In this document: positions 46,540-56,334 of the stretch, piece after piece
Layout of the letters: each line of letters begins with the position of its first letter
Position numbering within the stretch: position 1 is the first letter of the stretch
Source: Variovorax paradoxus
Lineage (GTDB): Bacteria > Pseudomonadota > Gammaproteobacteria > Burkholderiales > Burkholderiaceae_C
NCBI RefSeq assembly: GCF_000834655.1
Contig: NZ_JXQQ01000008.1
Coordinates: forward strand, 248,001-312,000
Reading direction: 5' to 3'
DNA: 64,000 nt
The notes under the pieces: generated by a model
Databases searched by the model: none
What the model was told of the DNA's origin: nothing
What the model saw: only the letters and a program-made list of their open reading frames with translations
Program-made: the position numbers and the translations under genes

Positions 46540-46908
46540 ATGATCCAAACTGAATCCCGGCTCGAAGTGGCCGACAACACGGGCGCGAAATCCGTCCTGT
46601 GTATCAAGGTGCTCGGTGGCTCCAAGCGGCGTTATGCCAGCGTGGGCGACGTCATCAAGGTCAGCATCAAGGAAGCCGCTCCGCGTGGTCGCGTCAAGAA
46701 GGGCGAGATCTACAGCGCAGTGGTGGTCCGCACCGCCAAGGGCATCCGTCGCGCCGACGGCTCGCTCGTCAAGTTCGACGGCAACGCAGCAGTGTTGCTC
46801 AACGCCAAGCTGGAGCCTATCGGCACCCGCATCTTCGGACCGGTGACGCGCGAGCTGCGCACCGAAAAGTTCATGAAGATCGTGTCGCTGGCACCCGAAG
46901 TTCTGTAA
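46540..46908 (+). CDS. rplN: Ribosomal protein L14
   Basis: Large-subunit protein at the subunit interface; 122 aa, the standard length. [17 protein letters not shown] is the L14 start and [15 protein letters not shown] the conserved middle. It is the first gene of the spc operon here; the S10-operon genes rplP-rpmC-rpsQ do not precede it. Confidence 0.98.
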   Translation: MIQTESRLEVADNTGAKSVLCIKVLGGSKRRYASVGDVIKVSIKEAAPRGRVKKGEIYSAVVVRTAKGIRRADGSLVKFDGNAAVLLNAKLEPIGTRIFGPVTRELRTEKFMKIVSLAPEVL

Positions 46909-46921
46909 GGACAACAACGCC

Positions 46922-47254
46922 ATGAACAAGATTCGCAAAGGCGACCAGGTCATCGTGTTGGCCGGTCGTGACAAGGGCAAGCGCGGTACCGTGTCGCTCC
47001 GCAAGGACGACTCGCACATCGTCATCGAAGGCCTGAACCTCGTGAAGAAGCACACCAAGCCGAACCCGCTCAAGGGTACGACCGGTGGCATCGTCGAGAA
47101 GTCCATGCCCATTCACCAATCCAACGTGGCGATCTTCAATGCCGCGACCGGCAAGGCCGATCGCGTGGGCATCAAGATCACCCAGGGTGCTGACGGCAAG
47201 CGCGTGGCTGTTCGCGTCTTCAAGTCCAGCGGCGACGAAATCAAGTTCGCCTAA
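46922..47254 (+). CDS. rplX: Ribosomal protein L24
   Basis: Assembly-initiating 50S protein, 110 aa. The KOW motif is seen in [38 protein letters not shown] follows. 13 nt after rplN with an AAGGA ribosome site. Confidence 0.98.
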   Translation: MNKIRKGDQVIVLAGRDKGKRGTVSLRKDDSHIVIEGLNLVKKHTKPNPLKGTTGGIVEKSMPIHQSNVAIFNAATGKADRVGIKITQGADGKRVAVRVFKSSGDEIKFA

Positions 47255-47265
47255 GAGGTACTCAC

Positions 47266-47805
47266 ATGGCACGTCTCCAACAACACTATCGCGAAAAGAT
47301 CGCGAAAGACCTGACGGAAAAGTTCGGCTACAAGTCGCCGATGCAGGTCCCCCGCCTCACCAAGATCACCCTGAACATGGGTGTGGGTGAAGCAGTCGCC
47401 GACAAGAAGGTTCTCGACAACGCTGTCGCCGACCTGACCAAGATCGCCGGCCAGAAGCCCGTGGTCACCAAGTCGAAGAAGGCTATCGCCGGTTTCAAGA
47501 TCCGCGAAAACCAGCCCATCGGCTGCATGGTCACGCTGCGTGGCGTGCAGATGTATGAGTTCCTGGACCGTTTCGTGACCATCGCGCTGCCGCGTGTTCG
47601 CGACTTCCGCGGCATCTCCGGCCGTGCGTTCGACGGCCGTGGCAACTACAACATCGGCGTCAAGGAACAGATCATTTTCCCCGAGATCGAGTACGACAAG
47701 GTCGATGCCCTGCGCGGTCTCAATATCAGCATCACGACGACGGCCAAGACCGACGAAGAAGCCAAGGCGCTTCTCGCTGGTTTCCGTTTCCCGTTCAAGA
47801 ACTGA
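47266..47805 (+). CDS. rplE: Ribosomal protein L5
   Basis: Binds 5S rRNA in the central protuberance; 179 aa as in E. coli. [16 protein letters not shown] and [16 protein letters not shown] are conserved L5 segments. In E. coli the spc operon is controlled by S8 at this gene; I did not verify such a fold here. Confidence 0.98.
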   Translation: MARLQQHYREKIAKDLTEKFGYKSPMQVPRLTKITLNMGVGEAVADKKVLDNAVADLTKIAGQKPVVTKSKKAIAGFKIRENQPIGCMVTLRGVQMYEFLDRFVTIALPRVRDFRGISGRAFDGRGNYNIGVKEQIIFPEIEYDKVDALRGLNISITTTAKTDEEAKALLAGFRFPFKN

Positions 47806-47813
47806 GGTGATCT

Positions 47814-48119
47814 GTGGCTAAAGCATCTTTGATCCAGCGCGAACTCAAGCGCGACAAGCTGGTTGCCAAGTTCGCTGCGAAGCACGCGGAACTGAAGGCA
47901 ATTTCCAACGACGTGAAGAAGAGCGACGAAGAGCGCGCTGCTGCCCGCCTGGGCCTGCAGAAGCTCCCGCGCAACGCGAACCCCACGCGTCAGCGCAACC
48001 GCTGCGAAATTACCGGTCGCCCCCGTGGCACCTTCCGTCAATTCGGTCTGGCCCGCGCCAAGATCCGCGAACTGGCTTTCAATGGCGACATCCCCGGTGT
48101 CACCAAGGCCAGCTGGTAA
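47814..48119 (+). CDS. rpsN: Ribosomal protein S14
   Basis: 101 aa, the long zinc-free form. Starts at GTG (47814). The end [25 protein letters not shown] has a single Cys, not the CxxC pairs of the zinc form. 8 nt after rplE. Confidence 0.97.
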   Translation: MAKASLIQRELKRDKLVAKFAAKHAELKAISNDVKKSDEERAAARLGLQKLPRNANPTRQRNRCEITGRPRGTFRQFGLARAKIRELAFNGDIPGVTKASW

Positions 48120-48139
48120 GCCAGGCAGGAGCAAACAAC

Positions 48140-48535
48140 ATGAGCATGAGTGATCCCATTGCCGACCTGCTGACGCGTATCCGTAACGCGCAGATGGTGG
48201 CGAAGCCCACCGTGTCGGTCCCGTCTTCCAAGGTGAAGGTCGCGATCGCACAAGTCCTGAAGGACGAGGGCTACATCGACGGCTTCCAGGTCAAGACCGA
48301 AGCCGGCAAGAGCGAACTTGAAATCGTCCTGAAGTACTACGCTGGCCGTCCGGTCATCGAGCGCATCGAGCGCGTGAGCCGTCCTGGCCTGCGTGTCTAC
48401 AAGGCCAGTGCTTCCATTCCGCAAGTCCAGAACGGCCTCGGCGTTGCGATCGTCACGACCCCCCAGGGTGTGATGACCGACCGCAAGGCGCGCGCCACCG
48501 GTGTCGGCGGCGAAGTTCTGTGCTACGTCGCCTAA
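48140..48535 (+). CDS. rpsH: Ribosomal protein S8
   Basis: Central-domain 16S rRNA binder and, in E. coli, translational repressor of the spc operon. 131 aa. [16 protein letters not shown] start and [13 protein letters not shown] end are typical. Confidence 0.98.
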   Translation: MSMSDPIADLLTRIRNAQMVAKPTVSVPSSKVKVAIAQVLKDEGYIDGFQVKTEAGKSELEIVLKYYAGRPVIERIERVSRPGLRVYKASASIPQVQNGLGVAIVTTPQGVMTDRKARATGVGGEVLCYVA

Positions 48536-48559
48536 CCGAGACATCGAGGAGTCACTGAA

Positions 48560-49093
48560 ATGTCCCGAGTAGGAAAAATGCCGATCACCATCCCCGCAGG
48601 CGTGGATGTGTCGATCAAGGAAGACCAGATCAGCGTCAAGGGCACGGGCGGCACGCTCAACCTTGCACGCAACCCCCTGGTGAAGGTCGTCAGCAACGAC
48701 GGCAAGCTGAACTTCGAACCGGCCAACGAATCGCGTGAAGCGAATGCGATGAGCGGCACGATCCGTCAGCTGGTGAACAACATGGTGGTTGGCGTGACCA
48801 AGGGCTTCGAGAAGAAGCTCAACCTGGTCGGCGTCGGCTACAAGGCCGCAGCGTCCAACAACAAGTTGAACCTGCAAGTCGGTTACTCGCACCCGGTCAA
48901 CATCGACATGCCGCAAGGCATCACGGTGGCCACTGCGACCCCGACCGAAATCGTGATCAAGGGTGCTGACCGTCAGCGCGTTGGTCAAATCGCCGCTGAG
49001 ATCCGCGCTGTTCGTCCGCCTGAGCCTTACAAGGGCAAGGGCATCCGTTATTCGGACGAGAAGATCGTGATCAAAGAGACCAAGAAGAAGTAA
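48560..49093 (+). CDS. rplF: Ribosomal protein L6
   Basis: 177 aa. [15 protein letters not shown] start and [15 protein letters not shown] near the end are L6 signatures. Confidence 0.98.
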   Translation: MSRVGKMPITIPAGVDVSIKEDQISVKGTGGTLNLARNPLVKVVSNDGKLNFEPANESREANAMSGTIRQLVNNMVVGVTKGFEKKLNLVGVGYKAAASNNKLNLQVGYSHPVNIDMPQGITVATATPTEIVIKGADRQRVGQIAAEIRAVRPPEPYKGKGIRYSDEKIVIKETKKK

Positions 49094-49104
49094 GGGGCAG
49101 CAAA

Positions 49105-49473
49105 ATGATGTTGACCAAAAAAGCACAGCGTCTTCGCCGCTCGCGCCAGACCCGCATTCGCATCGCGACGCAGGGCGTGGCCCGTCTGACGGTGAACCGC
49201 ACCAACCTGCACATCTATGCCACCGTCATTTCCGACGACGGCACCAAGGTGATCGCAAGCGCATCGACGGCCGAAGCCGAAGTGCGCACCTCGCTCGGCG
49301 GTTCGGGCAAGGGCGGCAATGCCGCTGCAGCCACCGCCGTCGGCAAGCGCATCGCTGAAAAGGCGAAGGCCGCCGGCGTCGAGAAGGTCGCCTTCGACCG
49401 CGCAGGTTTTGCGTACCACGGCCGCGTCAAGGCGCTGGCCGAGGCGGCTCGCGAAGCCGGTCTGCAGTTCTAA
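49105..49473 (+). CDS. rplR: Ribosomal protein L18
   Basis: 5S rRNA-binding protein, 121-122 aa. Two consecutive ATG codons (49105, 49108) can start it; AAGGGG upstream fits either. [16 protein letters not shown] and [16 protein letters not shown] are conserved. Confidence 0.97.
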   Translation: MMLTKKAQRLRRSRQTRIRIATQGVARLTVNRTNLHIYATVISDDGTKVIASASTAEAEVRTSLGGSGKGGNAAAATAVGKRIAEKAKAAGVEKVAFDRAGFAYHGRVKALAEAAREAGLQF

Positions 49474-49491
49474 CCGGACACGAGATTCAAA

Positions 49492-50010
49492 ATGGCAAAG
49501 ATTCAAGCAAGAACGCAGAACGAAGGCCCTGAAGACGGTTTGCGCGAAAAGATGATCGCGATCAACCGCGTCACCAAGGTGGTGAAGGGTGGTCGTATCC
49601 TCGGTTTCGCAGCGCTGACCGTCGTGGGCGACGGCGAAGGCCGCGTCGGCATGGGCAAGGGCAAGTCGAAGGAAGTGCCTGCTGCCGTGCAGAAGGCGAT
49701 GGAAGAAGCTCGCCGCAACCTGGCCAAGATCTCGATCAAGAACGGCACGCTGCATCACCGCGTGACGGGTCACCATGGCGCCGCTTCGGTCGTCATGATC
49801 CCCGCCCCGAAGGGTACCGGCATCATCGCCGGCGGCCCGATGCGCGCCGTGTTCGAAGTCATGGGCATCACCGACATCGTGGCCAAGAGCCATGGTTCGT
49901 CGAACCCCTACAACATGGTTCGCGCCACGCTCGACGGGTTGAAGAACTCGACGACCGCGTCGGAAGTGGCTGCCAAGCGCGGCCTGACCGTCGAAGAAAT
50001 CTTCGCTTAA
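49492..50010 (+). CDS. rpsE: Ribosomal protein S5
   Basis: 172 aa decoding-fidelity protein. [32 protein letters not shown] and [20 protein letters not shown] are the S5 motifs. Confidence 0.98.
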   Translation: MAKIQARTQNEGPEDGLREKMIAINRVTKVVKGGRILGFAALTVVGDGEGRVGMGKGKSKEVPAAVQKAMEEARRNLAKISIKNGTLHHRVTGHHGAASVVMIPAPKGTGIIAGGPMRAVFEVMGITDIVAKSHGSSNPYNMVRATLDGLKNSTTASEVAAKRGLTVEEIFA

Positions 50011-50035
50011 GCGTAAGCCTGAAGGAAGCATTCAA

Positions 50036-50221
50036 ATGACGACGCAACAACAAACCCTCAAGGTGCAATTGGTCAAGAGCCCGATTGGCACCAAGGAATC
50101 GCATCGCGCGACCGTGCGTGGCCTCGGCCTGCGCAAGCTCAACAGCGTGAGCGAGCTGCAGGACACCCCGGCGGTGCGCGGCATGATCAACAAGATCAGT
50201 TATCTGGTCAAAGTTCTGTAA
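50036..50221 (+). CDS. rpmD: Ribosomal protein L30
   Basis: 61 aa, usual length. [19 protein letters not shown] and GLGLRKLNS identify it. Confidence 0.97.
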   Translation: MTTQQQTLKVQLVKSPIGTKESHRATVRGLGLRKLNSVSELQDTPAVRGMINKISYLVKVL

Positions 50222-50232
50222 GAGAGACTGAT

Positions 50233-50664
50233 ATGGAACTCAATGGCATCAAGCCGGCAGCCGGCGCCAAGCACGCCAAGCGCCGCGTCGGCCGCGGTAT
50301 CGGCTCGGGCATCGGCAAGACCGCAGGTCGCGGTCACAAGGGCCAGAAGTCGCGCGCTGGCGGCTTCCACAAGGTTGGTTTCGAAGGCGGCCAGATGCCG
50401 CTGCAGCGTCGCCTGCCCAAGCGTGGTTTCAAGTCGCACCTGCTGAAGTTCAACGCTGAAGTCACGCTGACTGCCCTCGAGCAGCTCGGCCTGGCCGAAG
50501 TGGATGTCCTGGCGCTGAAGCAAGCCGGCCTCGTGGGCCAACTTGCCAAGGTCGTCAAGATCGTCAAGACCGGTGAACTCACCAAGGCCGTCAAGCTGAC
50601 GGGCGTGGGTGCAACCGCTGGCGCCAAGGCTGCAATCGAAGCAGCCGGCGGCAGCGTCGCCTGA
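50233..50664 (+). CDS. rplO: Ribosomal protein L15
   Basis: 143 aa. Gly/Lys-rich [20 protein letters not shown] and [15 protein letters not shown] are L15 signatures. 11 nt after rpmD. Confidence 0.98.
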   Translation: MELNGIKPAAGAKHAKRRVGRGIGSGIGKTAGRGHKGQKSRAGGFHKVGFEGGQMPLQRRLPKRGFKSHLLKFNAEVTLTALEQLGLAEVDVLALKQAGLVGQLAKVVKIVKTGELTKAVKLTGVGATAGAKAAIEAAGGSVA

Positions 50665-50691
50665 TCACCATCGGACTGAAAGAAGTTCTTC

Positions 50692-52005
50692 GTGGCAACT
50701 AACGCGGCAACGATCGCAAAAACAGGCAAGTTCGGCGACCTTCGTCGTCGGCTCGTCTTTTTGCTGCTCGCGCTCGTGGTCTACCGGATTGGCGCGCACA
50801 TTCCTGTGCCGGGTATCAACCCGGACCAGCTGGCGGCGCTCTTCCAGGGCCAGCAGGGCGGCATTCTGAGCCTGTTCAACATGTTCTCGGGCGGGGCGCT
50901 GTCGCGCTTCACCGTGTTCGCGTTGGGGATCATGCCGTACATCTCGGCGTCGATCATCATGCAGCTGATGACCTACGTGCTTCCGACCTTCGAGCAATTG
51001 AAGAAGGAAGGCGAGGCCGGCCGCCGCAAGATCACGCAGTACACGCGCTATGGCGCGCTCGGTCTGGCCCTGTTCCAGTCGTTCAGCATCGCAGTGGCCC
51101 TCGAATCGTCGGCCGGTCTGGTTATCGCCCCCGGTTTCGGCTTCCGCCTGACCGCCATGGTGAGCCTGACGGCAGGTTCGATGTTCCTGATGTGGCTCGG
51201 CGAGCAGATCACCGAACGCGGCTTGGGCAACGGCATCTCGATCCTGATCTTTGCAGGCATCGCAGCAGGTCTGCCGAGTGCCGTGGCAGGTCTCGGTTCG
51301 CTGGTGACCACCGGTGCGATGAACCCGATCGTTGCGCTCTTCATTATCGCGGTCGTGGTCCTGGTGACTTACTTCGTGGTGTTCGTCGAACGCGGCCAGC
51401 GCAAGATCCTCGTGAACTATGCGCGGCGCCAGGTCGGCAACAAGGTCTATGGCGGCCAGTCGTCGCACCTGCCCTTGAAGCTGAACATGGCTGGCGTGAT
51501 TCCTCCGATCTTCGCCTCGTCGATCATCCTGCTGCCTGCAACGGTGGTCGGCTGGTTCAGTACCGGTGAGGGTGGTTTCCGCTGGATCAAGGACATCGCC
51601 GGCGCGCTGCGTCCGGGCGAGCCGATCTACGTGCTGCTGTACGCTGCCGCGATCGTTTTCTTCTGCTTCTTCTACACGGCTCTCGTGTTCAACAGCAAGG
51701 AAACGGCCGACAACCTGAAGAAGAGTGGTGCATTCATACCTGGCATTCGCCCGGGTGACCAGACCGCTCGCTATATCGACAAGATTCTGGTTCGCCTGAC
51801 GTTGGCCGGCGCGGTGTACATCACCTTCGTCTGCCTGCTGCCCGAGTTCCTGATCCTGAAGTACAACGTGCCGTTCTACTTCGGTGGTACCTCCCTGCTG
51901 ATCATCGTGGTCGTCACGATGGACTTCATGGCCCAGGTGCAAAACTACATGATGTCCCAGCAGTACGAATCGCTGCTGAAGAAGGCGAACTTCAAGACAT
52001 CGTAG
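50692..52005 (+). CDS. secY: Preprotein translocase subunit SecY
   Basis: Channel-forming inner-membrane subunit of SecYEG, 437 aa, ten membrane helices. Starts at GTG. Conserved [29 protein letters not shown] (plug/TM2 region) and the cytosolic loop [19 protein letters not shown] are present. The next gene is rpmJ; infA, expected here in many beta-proteobacteria, is absent from the 77-bp gap, which has a GGCGGT/ACCGCC hairpin (52043-52056). Confidence 0.98.
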   Translation: MATNAATIAKTGKFGDLRRRLVFLLLALVVYRIGAHIPVPGINPDQLAALFQGQQGGILSLFNMFSGGALSRFTVFALGIMPYISASIIMQLMTYVLPTFEQLKKEGEAGRRKITQYTRYGALGLALFQSFSIAVALESSAGLVIAPGFGFRLTAMVSLTAGSMFLMWLGEQITERGLGNGISILIFAGIAAGLPSAVAGLGSLVTTGAMNPIVALFIIAVVVLVTYFVVFVERGQRKILVNYARRQVGNKVYGGQSSHLPLKLNMAGVIPPIFASSIILLPATVVGWFSTGEGGFRWIKDIAGALRPGEPIYVLLYAAAIVFFCFFYTALVFNSKETADNLKKSGAFIPGIRPGDQTARYIDKILVRLTLAGAVYITFVCLLPEFLILKYNVPFYFGGTSLLIIVVVTMDFMAQVQNYMMSQQYESLLKKANFKTS

Positions 52006-52082
52006 GGCTGTGAGTTTCAGTATTGAGAATATTGGGTAAGTGGGCGGTGTACCGCCACGTTAAACAGTTTTAGGAGAATGAA

Positions 52083-52196
52083 ATGAGAGTTTCGGCTTCG
52101 GTCAAAACCATCTGCCGTAATTGCAAGGTCATCCGCCGTAAAGGTGTGGTGCGTGTGATTTGCACCGACCCGCGCCACAAGCAGCGCCAGGGTTGA
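52083..52196 (+). CDS. rpmJ: Ribosomal protein L36 (zinc form)
   Basis: 37 aa, ATG at 52083, TGA at 52194-52196, with TAGGAG upstream. Cys11, Cys14, Cys27 and His32 (CRNC ... CTDPRH) form the zinc site, so this is the C+ paralogue. 23 nt before rpsM. Confidence 0.96.
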   Translation: MRVSASVKTICRNCKVIRRKGVVRVICTDPRHKQRQG

Positions 52197-52219
52197 TTGA
52201 AGAGTATTAGAGGACGCAC

Positions 52220-52585
52220 ATGGCACGTATTGCTGGCATCAACATTCCGCCGCACAAGCACGCTGAAATCGGCCTGACCGCCATTTTCGGTATCGGTCGC
52301 ACCCGCGCCCGTCAAATCTGCGAAGCGAGCGGCATCGAATATTCGAAGAAGATCAAGGATCTGACCGACGCCGATCTCGAGAAGATCCGCGATCAGATCG
52401 CTCTGTTCACGATCGAAGGCGATCTGCGTCGCGAGACGACGATGAACATCAAGCGTTTGATGGACATCGGCTGCTATCGCGGCTTCCGTCACCGTCGCGG
52501 CCTGCCGATGCGCGGCCAGCGCACGCGCACCAATGCCCGCACCCGCAAGGGTCCGCGCAAGGCTGCGCAGTCCCTGAAGAAATAA
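52220..52585 (+). CDS. rpsM: Ribosomal protein S13
   Basis: 121 aa. [20 protein letters not shown] start and [17 protein letters not shown] end are diagnostic. Confidence 0.98.
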   Translation: MARIAGINIPPHKHAEIGLTAIFGIGRTRARQICEASGIEYSKKIKDLTDADLEKIRDQIALFTIEGDLRRETTMNIKRLMDIGCYRGFRHRRGLPMRGQRTRTNARTRKGPRKAAQSLKK

Positions 52586-52597
52586 GGATAGACCAGC

Positions 52598-53002
52598 ATG
52601 GCTAAAGCACCTGCAAACAACGCCGCACAGCGCGTTCGCAAGAAGGTTCGCAAGAACGTTGCGGACGGTATCGCCCACGTGCATGCCTCGTTCAACAACA
52701 CCATCATCACGATCACCGATCGCCAGGGCAACGCCCTGTCGTGGGCTTCGTCGGGTGGCCAGGGCTTCAAGGGCTCGCGCAAGTCGACCCCGTTCGCTGC
52801 GCAGGTCGCTTCCGAAGTGGCCGGCCGTGCTGCTGTCGAACAAGGTATCAAGAACCTCGACGTCGAGATCAAGGGCCCGGGCCCCGGTCGCGAATCGTCG
52901 GTGCGCGCACTGGCTGCGCTCGGCATCCGGATCAATTCCATTGCCGACGTGACGCCCGTTCCGCACAACGGCTGCCGTCCCCAGAAGCGTCGCCGCATCT
53001 GA
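52598..53002 (+). CDS. rpsK: Ribosomal protein S11
   Basis: 134 aa. [19 protein letters not shown] and [16 protein letters not shown] identify it. A terminator-like hairpin follows 16 nt after the stop. Confidence 0.98.
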   Translation: MAKAPANNAAQRVRKKVRKNVADGIAHVHASFNNTIITITDRQGNALSWASSGGQGFKGSRKSTPFAAQVASEVAGRAAVEQGIKNLDVEIKGPGPGRESSVRALAALGIRINSIADVTPVPHNGCRPQKRRRI

Positions 53003-53018
53003 TCGTCAGTCCGCAAGG

Positions 53019-53055
53019 CGCAGCCAGCTTTCGAGCGGCTGCGCATTTGTTTTTT
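53019..53055 (+). terminator. Terminator or attenuator between rpsK and rpsD
   Basis: Stem CGCAGCC (53019-53025) / GGCTGCG (53037-53043) extended by GCT/AGC around a TTCG tetraloop (53030-53033), then CATTTG and six T (53050-53055). A second hairpin CCGCAG-GCAA-CTGCGG lies at about 53096-53111, just before rpsD. Genes on both sides are normally co-transcribed, so partial termination or S4-linked control is possible. Confidence 0.65.
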
Positions 53056-53131
53056 AACTAAGCCCACCGCCATCCGCGTCCCGCTGATGGCTCCCGCAGG
53101 CAACTGCGGCAGATGACACAAAGGAATACTC

Positions 53132-53755
53132 GTGGCACGCTACCTCGGCCCCAAGGCCAAACTTTCCCGCCGTGAAGGCACCGACCTGTTCCTGAAGAGC
53201 GCCCGTCGTTCGATTCAAGACAAGGCCAAGTTCGATTCCAAGCCCGGCCAGCACGGTCGCACTTCGGGTCAGCGCACGTCGGACTACGGTCTGCAACTGC
53301 GTGAAAAGCAGAAGGTCAAGCGCATGTACGGCGTGCTGGAAAAGCAATTCCGCCGCTACTTCGAAGAAGCCGATCGCCGCCGTGGCAACACTGGCGCCAA
53401 CCTGCTGTTCATTCTTGAATCGCGCTTGGACAACGTCGTTTACCGCATGGGCTTCGGCTCGACCCGCGCTGAAGCACGTCAGCTCGTGTCGCACAAGGCG
53501 ATCACGGTGAACGGCCAATCGGTCAACATCCCGTCGTACCTGGTCAAGACCGGCGACGTGATCGCTGTGCGCGACAAGTCGAAGAAGCAGAACCGCATTG
53601 TTGAAGCGCTTCAACTCGCCCAGCAAGTCGGCATTCCGGCTTGGGTCGATGTGAACGCCGACAAGGCCGAAGGCACCTTCAAGAAGGTGCCCGATCGCGA
53701 CGAATTCGCAGCCGACATCAACGAATCGCTGATCGTCGAACTCTATTCGCGTTGA
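53132..53755 (+). CDS. rpsD: Ribosomal protein S4
   Basis: 16S rRNA assembly protein and, in E. coli, repressor of the alpha operon; 207 aa. Starts at [19 protein letters not shown], the RNA-binding S4 domain ([21 protein letters not shown] region; [18 protein letters not shown]) are clear. The non-zinc form. Confidence 0.98.
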   Translation: MARYLGPKAKLSRREGTDLFLKSARRSIQDKAKFDSKPGQHGRTSGQRTSDYGLQLREKQKVKRMYGVLEKQFRRYFEEADRRRGNTGANLLFILESRLDNVVYRMGFGSTRAEARQLVSHKAITVNGQSVNIPSYLVKTGDVIAVRDKSKKQNRIVEALQLAQQVGIPAWVDVNADKAEGTFKKVPDRDEFAADINESLIVELYSR

Positions 53756-53894
53756 TATTTTTGTTCCCGCACGCCTCGCGCGTATGGGAGACAAGTTTTT
53801 GTTGTTCACGTTCCTGCCCCGTGCTTTGTTGCGGGTCAGGTGCTTCACCAGCCTTACCGGTGTAACGAGCCGGGGGTATTGAGAGGAAGTCTGC

Positions 53895-54884
53895 ATGCAA
53901 ACCACCCTGCTGAAACCCAAGACCATTCAGGTCGAGCAACTTGCCGCCAACAAGGCCAAGGTGACGCTTGAGCCTTTCGAGCGCGGCTACGGCCACACGC
54001 TCGGCAACGCGCTGCGTCGCGTCCTGCTGTCGTCCATGGTCGGTTACTCGGCCACCGAAGTCACGATCGCTGGCGTTCTGCATGAGTACTCGTCGATCGA
54101 CGGCGTGCAGGAAGATGTCGTCAACATCCTTCTGAATCTCAAGGGTGTGGTGTTCAAGCTCCACAACCGCGACGAAGTCACGCTGAGCCTGCGCAAGGAC
54201 GGCGAAGGCCCGGTCCTGGCATCGGACATCCAGACCCCGCACGACGTCGAGATCATCAATCCCGACCACGTGATCGCGCACCTGTCGCAAGGCGGCAAGC
54301 TCGACATGCAGATCAAGGTCGAGAAGGGTCGCGGCTACGTGCCCGGCACGATGCGCCGCTATGCCGACGAGCCGACCAAGTCGATTGGCCGCATCGTTCT
54401 CGACGCGTCGTTCTCGCCCGTCAAGCGCGTGAGCTACACCGTCGAAAGCGCCCGCGTCGAACAGCGTACCGACCTGGACAAGCTCCTGGTCGAGATCGAA
54501 ACCAACGGTGCCATCACCGCTGAAGATGCGGTCCGCGCCTCGGCTAAAATCCTGGTCGAGCAGCTCGCAGTGTTCGCACAGCTCGAAGGCGGCGAACTGG
54601 CTGCATTCGATGCACCGGCACCGCGCAGCGCACAGCAATTCGATCCGATCCTGCTGCGCCCTGTCGACGAGCTCGAGCTCACCGTGCGTTCGGCCAACTG
54701 CCTGAAGGCCGAAAACATCTACTACATCGGTGACCTGATCCAGCGCACCGAGAACGAGTTGCTCAAGACCCCGAACTTGGGTCGCAAGTCGCTCAACGAA
54801 ATCAAGGAAGTCCTCGCTTCGCGCGGCCTCACCTTGGGTATGAAGCTTGAAAGCTGGCCGCCGGCCGGTCTCGACAAGCGTTGA
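53895..54884 (+). CDS. rpoA: RNA polymerase alpha subunit
   Basis: 329 aa. N-terminal dimerisation domain has [20 protein letters not shown]-terminal domain (from ~250) has [19 protein letters not shown] and [13 protein letters not shown], which contact UP elements and activators. The 139 bp before it and the 87 bp after it (with a GAGCCC/GGGCTC hairpin at 54900-54915) hold no gene. Confidence 0.98.
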   Translation: MQTTLLKPKTIQVEQLAANKAKVTLEPFERGYGHTLGNALRRVLLSSMVGYSATEVTIAGVLHEYSSIDGVQEDVVNILLNLKGVVFKLHNRDEVTLSLRKDGEGPVLASDIQTPHDVEIINPDHVIAHLSQGGKLDMQIKVEKGRGYVPGTMRRYADEPTKSIGRIVLDASFSPVKRVSYTVESARVEQRTDLDKLLVEIETNGAITAEDAVRASAKILVEQLAVFAQLEGGELAAFDAPAPRSAQQFDPILLRPVDELELTVRSANCLKAENIYYIGDLIQRTENELLKTPNLGRKSLNEIKEVLASRGLTLGMKLESWPPAGLDKR

Positions 54885-54971
54885 TTTTTGTTTTGAATTG
54901 AGCCCATGAGGGCTCGTGCCCGGGCAGTACCTGACACGGCTGCCTGTTTAATAAAGTAAAGGAAAAGCACC

Positions 54972-55370
54972 ATGCGTCACGGACACGGACTTCGCAAACT
55001 CAACCGCACCAGCTCGCACCGCCTTGCGATGCTGCAGAACATGATGAATTCGCTCATCGAGCACGAAGTCATCAAGACCACGGTCCCCAAGGCCAAGGAA
55101 CTGCGCCGCGTCATCGAACCGATGATCACGCTCGCCAAGAAGCCCACGCTCGCCAACAAGCGCCTGGCTTTCGACCGCCTGCGCGACCGCGACAGCGTCG
55201 TCAAGCTCTTCGCCGATCTGGGCCCGCGTTTCGCGGCACGTCCGGGCGGTTACACGCGCATCCTGAAGATGGGTTTCCGCGTGGGCGACAACGCGCCGAT
55301 GGCTCTGGTCGAACTGGTCGACCGTCCTGAAATTAAAGAAGCAGATGCCGAGCAAGGCGCTGCAGAATAA
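54972..55370 (+). CDS. rplQ: Ribosomal protein L17
   Basis: 132 aa. [20 protein letters not shown] start and [20 protein letters not shown] end are the L17 signatures. Last gene of the alpha operon; a tRNA promoter begins right after its stop. Confidence 0.98.
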   Translation: MRHGHGLRKLNRTSSHRLAMLQNMMNSLIEHEVIKTTVPKAKELRRVIEPMITLAKKPTLANKRLAFDRLRDRDSVVKLFADLGPRFAARPGGYTRILKMGFRVGDNAPMALVELVDRPEIKEADAEQGAAE

Positions 55371-55372
55371 GC

Positions 55373-55378
55373 TATAAT
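55373..55378 (+). promoter_or_regulatory. -10 element for the initiator tRNA gene
   Basis: A perfect TATAAT two bases after the rplQ stop and 11 nt before the tRNA. The -35 position would fall in rplQ codons and is a poor match (GAGCAA), so the tRNA may be made both from here and by read-through. Confidence 0.55.
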
Positions 55379-55388
55379 TCGATCTTGC

Positions 55389-55465
<77 letters not shown>

Positions 55466-55470
55466 ATTTA

Positions 55471-55503
55471 AAAGGCCCTTTGAATTTTCAAAGGGCCTTT
55501 TTT
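55471..55503 (+). terminator. Strong rho-independent terminator
   Basis: Perfect 13-bp stem AAAGGCCCTTTGA (55471-55483) / TCAAAGGGCCTTT (55488-55500), loop ATTT, T-run to 55503, starting six bases after the tRNA. A-rich on the other side, so it can act in both directions. Confidence 0.93.
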
Positions 55504-55527
55504 CTTGGGTCGGAAATTGAATGAATG

Positions 55528-55551
55528 AAGCCCTCGCAATGAGGGCTTTTT
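55528..55551 (+). terminator. Second rho-independent terminator
   Basis: Stem AAGCCCTC (55528-55535) / GAGGGCTT (55541-55548), loop GCAAT, T-run 55547-55551. It backs up the first terminator before the convergent HD-domain gene. Confidence 0.85.
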
Positions 55552-55575
55552 AATTTTCCAGATCTCCTGGATTTT

Positions 55576-56220
55576 TCAGCCGTGCCAGGCCGAGCAGCGA
55601 ATCACGCTGCAGAAATTCCCGCGATGGAAATGCGGCTCCTTGTCCGCGATCACGTCGGCTTTCACATTGCCAAAGGTGGTGTCCGGCTTGTGTTTGATGC
55701 CGTCGTAGAAGGCCTGGATGATGTCTTCCTTGAAGTGTTCGGTACGCGGATGTGCATGGACGACCTGCGTGCGCTCGGCTTCGCTGTACTCCGGGTAGGA
55801 CAGCCCGAGCACGTCCATCTCAACCCCTGCCGTCACCAGCGCCACGACCGGATGCATGTGCTTCGGGATGCCCGGCGTCGTGTGCAGCGCGATTGCCGTC
55901 CAGACCAGGTCGACGTCCTGCTGCGAGATCCCGCGGCCGCGCAGGAAATCGCGCGCCACATTGGCCCCGTCGACCTCGAAGCGCTCGGTCGTGCTGCTGT
56001 GCGCCTTCACCAGCCCCATGTCGTGGAACATCGCGCCCGCGTAGAGCAACTCCGGGTCGAATGTGAGCCCGCGGCGCTTGCCGGCCAATGCGCCGAAGTA
56101 ATAGACCCGGCTGGAGTGGTGGAACAGCAGCGAGGGCACCGTGTCCCGGACCACTTCGGTGATCTCGCGCGCAAGCTTGCTGTCGGGGATGCGGACCCCG
56201 TCGATCGTCGTCAAAGCCAT
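55576..56220 (-). CDS. HD-domain hydrolase, cyanamide hydratase-like
   Basis: 214 aa. Metal ligands of an HD domain are visible: His35 in HHSSRVY, His66-Asp67 in MFHDMGL and His113 in ALHTTPG. The HSSRVYYFG arrangement is that of the cyanamide hydratase (urea-forming) group rather than of nucleotide phosphohydrolases. Substrate is inferred and uncertain. It is divergent from a GlxA-type regulator with a palindrome between them, suggesting that regulator controls it. Confidence 0.8.
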   Translation of the reverse strand: MALTTIDGVRIPDSKLAREITEVVRDTVPSLLFHHSSRVYYFGALAGKRRGLTFDPELLYAGAMFHDMGLVKAHSSTTERFEVDGANVARDFLRGRGISQQDVDLVWTAIALHTTPGIPKHMHPVVALVTAGVEMDVLGLSYPEYSEAERTQVVHAHPRTEHFKEDIIQAFYDGIKHKPDTTFGNVKADVIADKEPHFHRGNFCSVIRCSAWHG

Positions 56221-56287
56221 GTGGATTTCTCCTGTGAGTGTGGGAACAACTTTAGGAGTCGGCTAGAGTGTCTTCAATAGACGTGTT

Positions 56288-56304
56288 ATGGCAAATCCTG
56301 CCAT
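56288..56304. promoter_or_regulatory. Candidate operator between HD and GlxA-type genes
   Basis: ATGGCA (56288-56293) and TGCCAT (56299-56304) are perfect arms around AATCC, 31 nt before the regulator ATG in a 114-bp divergent gap. Confidence 0.45.
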
Positions 56305-56334
56305 TGCGCCTGTGAAAGAGACACGAGAACAACC

